Of a stretch of 64,000 nt of DNA, positions 56,679 to 64,000 are shown piece by piece (position 1 is the stretch's first letter; every line of letters begins with the position of its first letter). A program made the position numbers and the translations under genes. Source of the stretch: Allium sativum (taxonomy: Eukaryota > Streptophyta > Magnoliopsida > Asparagales > Amaryllidaceae); contig CM060922.1 of NCBI GenBank assembly GCA_030737875.1, positions 228,760,335-228,824,334 on the forward strand, read 5' to 3'. Below the pieces are notes generated by a model. The model ran no database searches, was not told the origin of the DNA, and saw only the letters and a list, made by a program, of their open reading frames with translations.

Positions 56679-57821
56679 CAAGGCTTTAATAAGACAATTA
56701 AGGCTGAGTCAGGATTGATAGGATTAAGTAAATTATATTAATACTTAATCAAAATGGAACATGCTAAACTAAACAGACTGATTGGGGGTTAGGTTTATAA
56801 AACACTTAACCAACTTAGCATGTTGGCTAGAAATAGAAAACCTAGTAGCGGGGGACCCTTTTAGCAGTAATCCTATAAGGTGTATCATGATACCCTGAAA
56901 CTAGGCAGGGTGGGGCACGATTACTGGGCTGACTGTAAGAGGTCAAATCGACGGCGGTGGTGCAGCAGTGTAGGTTCTAACGGGGTGCGGGCGTGCACAC
57001 ACTCCGGCGCAGAAAAATAAGGCACTGGGCACCAGTAGCATACCTGTGCATTCTAGGATTGTGTCGGGCCGCCACCATGGGACTTGATACACCCCATGGT
57101 GGGACCAGCATAGGTGACTACAACATCGGGGGCCGTAAGACACATGTAACTATGCGAGTAGGAGCCGATCGTCATAAAATGGATCACTTCACCCTGATTA
57201 TGGGGTGCCTGTTGGGAACTAGTTTATATGGGTACAGAGATTAGTATGGGGTACGATAGTATATTCGACCCTAGACAACTTAATTAAGTTTATGGTGCTT
57301 TCCCATTTCTAGTTTATACTTATCATACCCAGTTCTTTATTCATAGACTGAATAGTCCTAGACTTACTCAGGCTTTATGTCTGACTCTACTTTTCTTTCG
57401 TCTTCTTTTCTTCCGTCCCCCCACCCCCCAGGTCCACAGGGAGGGAATACCGCAGCTTGACCAGCCTTCATATCCAGCTTGAAGAGAAAGAATGTATTGC
57501 TTGGATCTTTTCGTTTTGGACTATTGCTTTGGACAACAACTATGGGACTTTTGCAGTTTATTTATGTTTTCTTTATGCTTCTTTAAATAATGTAATCAAG
57601 ACAGTTATGAAGATGTTATGTTTTTGGAAGTATTGTAAAACAAATTATGGCATGGATTGTGTAACACATATTTTAATGAAACAAAAGTTGTTGTTTTCCA
57701 CTGTTCAAAAGTATGTGTTCTTATATCTGTCTTGTATATCTATGACTTATACTTATAAACCTCCACCAAAATTAGGGCATTCCCTTTGAGAGTGACCCTA
57801 ACGGAGGTGGGGTGTTTCACT

Positions 57822-57833
57822 TGGTATCAGAGC
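57822..57833 (+). other. Primer binding site of element B (tRNA-iMet)
   Basis: TGGTATCAGAGC starts two bases after the end of the 5' LTR, as in element A. Confidence 0.9.
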
Positions 57834-58017
57834 ATAGGTTTACCAGATAAGATAAAAAGTTTTGAAAAAATTATTTTCAAAAAAGGAAATTTAAAGAAGC
57901 ATTTTTAAAAAAAAAAGATAAAATATTATTTTATTTTATTTTAAAAAGGCAAAGTCCCCCAAAGCCATAGGTATTGTCTTCTATCCTTCGTTTTGAATCT
58001 ATCCTTTCTGTTTCAGC

Positions 58018-58886
58018 ATGTCTGGAGACCTTACTCCCCAGCTGCTGACGCTTTCACTCCTCCCCCAGCTGCAGGAAATCATCCAGCTGCAGCGGCACCT
58101 CTTCCTCCACCTCCTCCGCGGGGAAACACTTTTGCTAAGATATGTAAAGATTTTAAAGCTATGGGAGGAAAGGATTTCCATGGAACTGAGTCCTTCGTGG
58201 CAGCCAGAAATTGGCTGAAAGAAACCGAGGACTTATTCGTCATCTTTGAGGTAGAAGATAGACAGAAAGTACAACTGGCAGTTTGGCTACTAAAGGGCGA
58301 GGCTTCCTACTGGTGGGAAGTCACTAATGCAGAAAGACCAGTGGAGACATGGGAGGACTTTAGGGCAAGGTTTGAGGCTAAATTTCTCTCAGATGCGGAA
58401 AGGAGTTTGCAGTTGGAAAAATTCTTATTTCTTAAGCAAGGGAACAAGACAGTCAAAGAGTATGTTAATCAGTTCGATGAGCTGGCTAGGTTTGGGCTGG
58501 ACCTAGTCAACACCCCGCACAAGAAGGCTCTCCGTTTTGTCAAAGGGTTGAATGAGCCATTACACAGTTTGGCCATGACCCATATACCCATGGGAGCTAC
58601 GTATGAAAGGTTGGTACAGATGGCGTTGCTGAACGAAGAGGATAAGGGCAAGAAGGAGACAAAAGCAGAAAGCTCTCAAGGGAAGAAAGAGGGTTTGCAG
58701 CCTAAGAAGACAGACTTTAAGAAGGGCGGGAAAGGCAACAAAGAGAAGAGGAAGTGTAATTTCTGTGGCAAAGTGGGGCACTTAGTGAAAGATTGCCGGA
58801 AAAAGAAGGCCAAGGAGAATGGTGGGTGCTTTTCTTGCGGTGAGACAGGCCACAGGGCTAAGGACTGCCCAAAGAAACGAGGATAG
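58018..58886 (+). pseudogene. Gag of element B, N-terminus out of frame
   Basis: The frame is open from 57993 to TAG at 58884-58886 and encodes PLPPPPPRGNTFAKICKDFK, ASYWWEVTNAERPVETW and two CCHC knuckles (CNFCGKVGHLVKDC, CFSCGETGHRAKDC), colinear with gag A. The open frame has no ATG before the core. The ATG at 58018 (CAGCATGTCTG, the position of the start in A) is in a different phase, so an indel lies between about 58020 and 58060. The stop replaces a CAA codon of A (GGATAG against GGGCAA). The protein is probably not made in this form. Confidence 0.85.
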
Positions 58887-59690
58887 GGGCAGAGGGCTGG
58901 ATCCACCTCAGGGGCACAAGTTCATGTGCTAGAAGCGCCACCTCTGCAACAGCGAGGTATAAATACTTCTGTAGAAAGTGTAGTTTATCTTTATGATCAC
59001 CCCGTTCGCACTTTATTTGATTCTGGCGCATCACACTCCTTTATCTCGTCTGCTTTAGTAGAATCTCTGCACCTATAAACTAGTATGGTAGAGGACCCCT
59101 TAATTGTTTCAAACCCAATTAGGGGCCCAGCTCATTTGTTTATGATCTGTTTGGGATTGAAAATTTCTATTCTAAGCGTAGAATTTCAATGTAGTGCCTT
59201 TGTTTTGGGCTTTTCGGGATATGGTTTGATTTTGGGCATGGATTGGCTATCCAGTAATGGGGCCATCCTTGATTGTGAGAAAAGGGTTGTTAGGCTCCTA
59301 ACCCAGCTCGGTAATACTTTGGAAATTTCTTGTAATCCCTCGTATGTGGTTAGGCTTAGTTACCTTGAATCGCTAGATGCCTCTGTTGAAAATTTGCAAT
59401 CAGTTAGAGTGGTCCGGGAATATCCGGATGTCTTCGAAGAGGTGAAGGGCTTGCCTCCGAAGCGGGAGATAGACTTCCGCATATACCTTGTAGATAATGC
59501 AAAGCCCGTTGCGTTGCCCGTTAGACACATGGCTCCGCGAGAAAGGAAAGAGCTCAGTAAACAGATTAAAGAGCTTCTAGAGAAGGGGTTCATTAGAAGG
59601 AGCATTTCAGAATGGGGCACTCCAGTAGTGTTTGCCACTAAGGCAGAAGGTTCATTTCGCTTATGCATGAGTTGTGGAGAATCACCTTAG
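58887..59690 (+). pseudogene. Protease and start of reverse transcriptase of element B
   Basis: The frame continues from gag after its stop. TLFDSGASHSFISSALVE (near 59010-59060) is the aspartic protease site. A TAA follows at about 59077. From 59085 come GYGLILGMDWLSSNGAILDC, REYPDVFEEVKGLPPKREID and IRRSISEWGTPVVFATKAEG, the start of reverse transcriptase. At about 59665, after FRLCM, the homology stops where VDYREL is expected. This is the 5' edge of the internal deletion. Confidence 0.88.
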
Positions 59691-60518
59691 TAAGTACATT
59701 TGGCAACATGGTTGGCATTTATTTCCAAAAGATAGTTCCTTTACGTGGAATACCTTCTAGTAAGTGAACAAGATCTAAAATTCACTAGTGAATTTTGGAG
59801 AGCTTGCATGGAACCATGAGTACGTAGTTATGCTTGAGCCAAGTATACTAGAAGGAGAATAAGTGAAAGAGGGACGAGAGGCAACAGTGAAATAGGTTCC
59901 AACTCATATTTTGGAAACAAGAATTAAGAAGCTACGAAATTGTGAAGTTAAAGACAGACAAAGCATAATGGAGTTAAGCTCAAGAAATGCGACCTAGAAG
60001 ATTGAAGACTAGATTCGTGCATCATATCTCTTCTTAAGAGTATATCCTTGATCCCTCTCTTCCTTTAGAGCTCACTTGCATGCTATCTTTTGTATATATC
60101 CTGTCGGTCCCATTCTCAATCCAATTTCTATTGCAAACCCCATAGGGAGTATGACTCATCTGTTAGTAACACATGTTGGGGCTTGAGGGTGTTCGTTGGA
60201 TTGACCAAACTTTTTGGGTTTAATAGGATACGGGTTGGTCTTAGGAAGGGACTCCCTTGTGACCTAAAAGGAGTCCATTATGCTTAGTTTCCTAGAATCA
60301 TATATGGTGGTTGGGTTGAGTAATTCTTTAGGTGTCAGTCTGATGTTGATTTCGGTCTTCGGGGCTGATGCTTAGAGAGTTCTCCTCCTAATCAATATAT
60401 ATGTGGCATAGATTTCCAGTTTTGACATTGCCTAATAGGCACAAAGTTTTTACTTGCTTCTATCATTCGACTATACCTTTAGGTAGGACCATTTCCTATC
60501 ATTGAGAAAATTGGGAAA
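59691..60518 (+). other. Deletion scar with a degenerate copy of the integrase tail
   Basis: Positions 59834-59960 are a decayed copy of 60619-60740. Translated, both read like EPNILE, then EREAT, VPT, ILET and KKL, but the first has stops. The rest matches non-coding 3' sequence of A (TATGACTCATCTGTTAG, CTTCGGGGCTGATGCTTAG). The region therefore holds a partial duplication next to the pol deletion. Confidence 0.65.
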
Positions 60519-60851
60519 ATGGCCTATAGACTAGAGCTACCCGAAAAGCTGGCCGGAGTTCACAACGTTTTTCATGTTTCACATCTCCGAAAATGTCTAC
60601 ATGAGTCGGCTGAAGTGGTAGAGCCAAATATCCTAGAAGAAGCTAAAGTGGAGCGCGAAGCAACCGTGAGGAAAGTTCCAACTCGCATATTAGAAACGGA
60701 AGTGAAGAAGCTATGCAACCGCGAAGTCAAACTCGTTAAAGTTCAGTGGAGCGACGCCGAGGAAGATGCAACTTGGGAAACTGAAGCTAGAATACGCGTA
60801 GCCTACCCTTTTCTTTTCGAGGGTACATCTTTGATCTTTATTTTTCCTTAA
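60519..60851 (+). pseudogene. Integrase C-terminal (chromodomain-like) part of element B
   Basis: MAYRLELPEKLAGVHNVFHV, SHLRKCLHE and VKVQWSDAEEDATWETEAR form the GPY/F-to-chromodomain tail of chromoviral integrase, which directs integration. The frame is open for 110 codons to TAA, but the catalytic core upstream is missing, so it cannot act alone. Confidence 0.85.
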
Positions 60852-61404
60852 GTTGCGCTTTTATCTATCTTTTTAGGTATATTTCCTCGACCCTATCTTT
60901 TAGGTAGAAACTCTTTGGATGAAAACATGTAATTGAAACATGTTATGGATGATGGTTGCAAGTGGTTGCAAGTGATTGCTAGTGGTTGCTCGTGGTTGCA
61001 TATACACACACAATCTAGGTTTTAGATCGGCTCAGTCACTTCATATTGCATATGCATATATGTTTGCATTCGTATATGGTTGAACTTTAATGTGTTGTCA
61101 TATGGATGTTGCATTTGTATGAATGATTGTGCACTCATGTAGAATCATGAATAGGAAAATTGGCATACATAATGGATTCATGGCACTTACATAATTCGCA
61201 TTAAGGAGGTCAACTGAATCAGTAGACCGCCTGATTTTGCATTAGATAAGTACATGTACACACACATTTCGCATATGATCATGAAGCATTAGAAGTCTTT
61301 TAAGGACAATGGATACTCGTGTTTGATGGATGAGTAGATGGATGTTTGGATGTTAGGATATATATTTTTCCTAAACTTGAAGATTTCGGGGACGAAATCC
61401 TTTT
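60852..61404 (+). other. 3' untranslated region of element B
   Basis: It is colinear with 11540-12059 of A, including the GTGGTTGC repeat with TATACACACAC (60955-61010), TAAGGAGGTCAACTGAATCA and TTCGGGGACGAAATCC. No gene is seen. Confidence 0.8.
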
Positions 61405-61417
61405 AAGTGGGGGAGAA
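61405..61417 (+). other. Polypurine tract of element B
   Basis: AAGTGGGGGAGAA lies directly before the 3' LTR. Confidence 0.8.
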
Positions 61418-64000
61418 TGCAACACCCCGTGTATTCTATAACAGTGAAATTCACAAATTAAAGTATTATTAATTACAAATCAAAGAATTAAGGAAACGGG
61501 CTGTGCCATTGTGTTCGTCTCGGAAAAATACGTGAAATAGAGTCCGAGTTTTCCAAAATCGGAGTCTGTATGACCAAGTTATGGCCCGTCAAAGTTTTCA
61601 GAAAGTTTCAAATTCAGAAAACAGCTCGAAGATTCGAATTTCAAACACGCAGGGAGGCTGGGCGGGAAAGTTCCCGCTCAGGACAAGTCGACAGGGGTGT
61701 CGACTTGCCAGTCGACACCCCCCCCCCCCCCCCCGTGTCGACTGCCCAGTCGACACGGGTGTCGACTTGCAGGTCGACCTGCTTGGTCGGCCTGGCTGGC
61801 CTGGTCGGTGCTGGGTCCGAATTTCTGAGGCTTGCTTTGTCACTAGGGCTAGGTGTCAGCTCTTGATTGGTCTCTCTTTCGAATGAATGGCTACGATTAA
61901 CCCAAGCTACATCAACGGTCCTAATCAGTTCATAAACTCTATAAAAATGACCCTAGACTCTACCTAATCTATTCATTCAAAAATAAGAATGAGGCCATCA
62001 TGCTGCTGAGGAACGACTAGGAGTAGCCACCAATTTGAAAGACAATTAGGAGACAAACTCTAAAGCATAAAGCAACTACAAGTTAAACGTCAAATCAATC
62101 AAAGCAACGCCTACAACAGAGGATAGCATCTCCAAATTCAGAATTCAGATTTCTGAATTGAAGATTCGTCATACGCTGTAAGTAGAGTGCTATTCCGATG
62201 TGAATTAAATAATTGTGTTGATTTGTGTAATGTAAGAAATGGAATTGTGGCGATAATAATCTATATTTGTATGTTTCTTTGATGCAAAACGATTTGGGAA
62301 TATTATGGAATACGATTGGATATTTGCAAGTACGCGATTTGCGTTGGAAACGAAATAGAATTGTGGCGGTAATGACTTATATTTGTATGTTATTTTGATT
62401 CTAAACGATTTGGCAATGCTATGGTTTGATTCATACAAGTATATGGTTTATGTTGACAACCACATGTTGTGGAATTTTGATTGGGACTCATGCAAACATA
62501 TGATTCATATTGAAAACTACATGTTTGTGGTAGTTATTTACAACACCCATTTGATAATTGCAAGCATATGATTCATGTTAACAACTATATGTTGTAATAA
62601 TTTATTTAAGATTCATGCAAGTATATGATTCATGTTAACAACTATATGTTGTAATAATTTATTTAAGATTCATGCAAGTATATGATTCATGTTAACTACT
62701 ATATGTTATGATATTTTAATTGGAATTCATGCAAGTCCATGATCTATTGTTATGACAACATGATGTAAAATTCTATGGTCATCTTTAGTGTAATTTGATT
62801 CACCTAAGTATTATGATTCATATGAAGGTTATGTTGAAATTGGCATCATAGTTCAAGTATAAAAATCATATTTTTGTGATAGTAACAAAAGCACGCATCT
62901 TTGTAAATTTGTATTAATTTTATGAATATGACTAAACTATGTTCGTTATTATGCCCAATTGAAAAACATGTTTTTAGGCTCATGTTGTTATCATAAGTTA
63001 CATTAGAATTACATTCCTCTTGCAAGTTTGCATAGATAAAATAAAAACCATGATGTAAGTTTAAATATGTTTATGTTATAATTCTATGAATAGAATGAAA
63101 ACCATGATTCATATAAGAATTAGGTCGGGATAATTCTAGTTGAACCATACTTTTGTATTAGTAACAAAAGTAAGTATCTTTTTGTTAACATATAGTGATT
63201 TTATGAACACGATTAGTTTATGCCTAAATAAAAATATAGGCTTATATCTCTAGTCAAGACCCTGTGCCAATAATAATGATATCTAATTTAGTTAGATTCT
63301 TAATTTCAAGTTTACATGGTTAGTTGAACCTACGATTCATGTTTAAGTTTATGCCATTATCATATGACTAATTCATGTTTAAGTACTGCTTATACCATAA
63401 TCATATGAATATAATAATTCATGCTTAGGTATTGTTTATGCCATAATCATATGAATAGTATAATTCATGTTTAAGTATTGTCTATACCATAATTATATGA
63501 ATAGGATGATTCATGTTTAAGTTTTGTTTATGCTATGATTATATGGATAAAACGATTCATGTTATGCCATGATTATATGATGTTACAATTGCAAGTTCAC
63601 ATGTGCCTATTTTATGTTAATTGAATCGTTCGTTGCAAATTCATGCGTTCACACTCCCCTTTTTCATGTTACCTTATAAACACCATGTTATAAGCCTCCC
63701 CTTTTCATTTGGCTAAATTGGGTTTAAGTGTTAAACCCAACACACCTTACATTGGAGCGAACGTATAAAACGGGGGTAATGACGTTTGGGCTAAAATATA
63801 GAACATATGTGTTGGCTTGTTTGACGCACGCCAATAACTTTGAAAAACAATTAAGTGGCATAAATAAATCTTAATCAATAAAGATGAATTTGAATAATGG
63901 GCCGCAAATATTTACATATAAAAAGAAAAGAGACAAAATATGTAAATGTTGAAAAATACGATGTGTTTAACCCGAGGTTGGATTGAGTTGTGATGTAAAC
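61418..64000 (+). repeat. 3' LTR of element B, truncated by the window
   Basis: It begins TGCAACACCCCGTG (T to C change at position 3 in the terminus) and is colinear with 53938-56507. About 1.3 kb remains outside. The first bases of module B1 are visible at 63966-64000. Confidence 0.92.

Larger units (their letters stand above)
53938..57819 (+). repeat. 5' LTR of element B
   Basis: The LTR is 3,882 bases long, TGTAACACCCCGTG...GGGGTGTTTCA. It carries an E2F-like palindrome (54181-54200), six GTCGAC hexamers around a C-run (54208-54287), TATAAAAA (54449-54456), a minisatellite with ATGATTCATGTTAACAACTA (about 55030-55220), a second with ATTCATGTTTAAGTATTGTT (about 55860-56070), and inverted-repeat modules (56474-56573, 56589-56678). 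Confidence 0.92.
45718..64000 (+). mobile_element. CACTA-2: second CACTA transposon, left end visible
   Basis: CACTACAAGAAAATGATAC at 45718 is the canonical terminus of many plant CACTA elements, and it sits exactly where the integrase frame of element M breaks off. The three bases before it are GTA, the expected duplication. No TTTTCTTGTAGTG plus GTA was found before 53938, where LTR element B is inserted. The right end therefore probably lies beyond the window, or was lost. The body holds gene fragments (ClpB and G6PDH) and no recognised transposase. Confidence 0.65.
53938..64000 (+). mobile_element. LTR element B: deleted Tekay/Del-like chromovirus, runs off the window
   Basis: The 5' LTR (53938-57819), a tRNA-iMet primer site, gag, protease, the beginning of reverse transcriptase, the end of integrase, a polypurine tract and the first 2,583 bases of the 3' LTR are present. 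Most of reverse transcriptase, RNase H and the integrase core are deleted at about 59670. The two LTRs are very similar, apart from a 15-base difference in the GTCGAC cluster and scattered substitutions, so insertion was recent. The target duplication cannot be checked. B is related to A in gag, LTR ends and the 3' region. Confidence 0.92.

Overview
The window reads as a repeat-dense intergenic stretch of a flowering-plant nuclear genome. It holds no intact host gene, and I recognise no tRNA, rRNA or CRISPR. The plant assignment rests on Ty3/gypsy elements of Tat type (two RNase H domains and an antisense ORF) and Tekay/Del-like chromovirus type, a Ty1/copia remnant, CACTA (En/Spm) DNA transposons with 3-bp target duplications, primer sites matching plant initiator tRNA-Met, and intron-containing pieces of a chloroplast-type ClpB chaperone and a plastid-type glucose-6-phosphate dehydrogenase.

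The layout is nested insertions. (1) Positions 1 to about 2450 look like the end of a minus-strand LTR element. (2) A plus-strand Tat-type gypsy element follows: the LTR ends near 3144, a broken gag runs 3259-5178, pol runs 31006-34950, and an antisense ORF lies at 36573-39327. (3) Its gag/protease junction is split by CACTA-1 (5179-31005, 3-bp duplication AAT). The two gag-pol halves would be in phase without it. (4) CACTA-1 itself received LTR element A (6300-15749, duplication TGTAT, gag only), a hAT-like MITE (15761-16076), a truncated minus-strand copia (16425-20064) and a short minus-strand LTR element (25328-28350, duplication GCAAC). Its own remnants are a TNP1-like pseudogene, subterminal repeats and arrays of palindromic repeats. 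(5) At 39575 a chromovirus, element M, is inserted in the Tat element. Its integrase is cut at 45718 by the start of a second CACTA (CACTA-2), whose right end is not in the window. (6) The CACTA-2 body carries ClpB and G6PDH fragments in the same orientation and is in turn entered at 53938 by LTR element B. The 3' LTR of B runs off the right edge.

Elements A and B are related families. They share gag, LTR termini (TGTAACACCCCGT), a palindromic E2F-like site, clusters of GTCGAC, and a pair of inverted-repeat modules in the transcribed part of the LTR. The stems of these modules differ between copies by compensatory changes, and I regard this as the most interesting undescribed signal. The second is the apparent capture of two unrelated plastid-protein gene fragments by CACTA-2. 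Almost every coding region is broken by stops or frameshifts. The main intact reading frame is the gag of element A, so A probably depends on enzymes from a relative.
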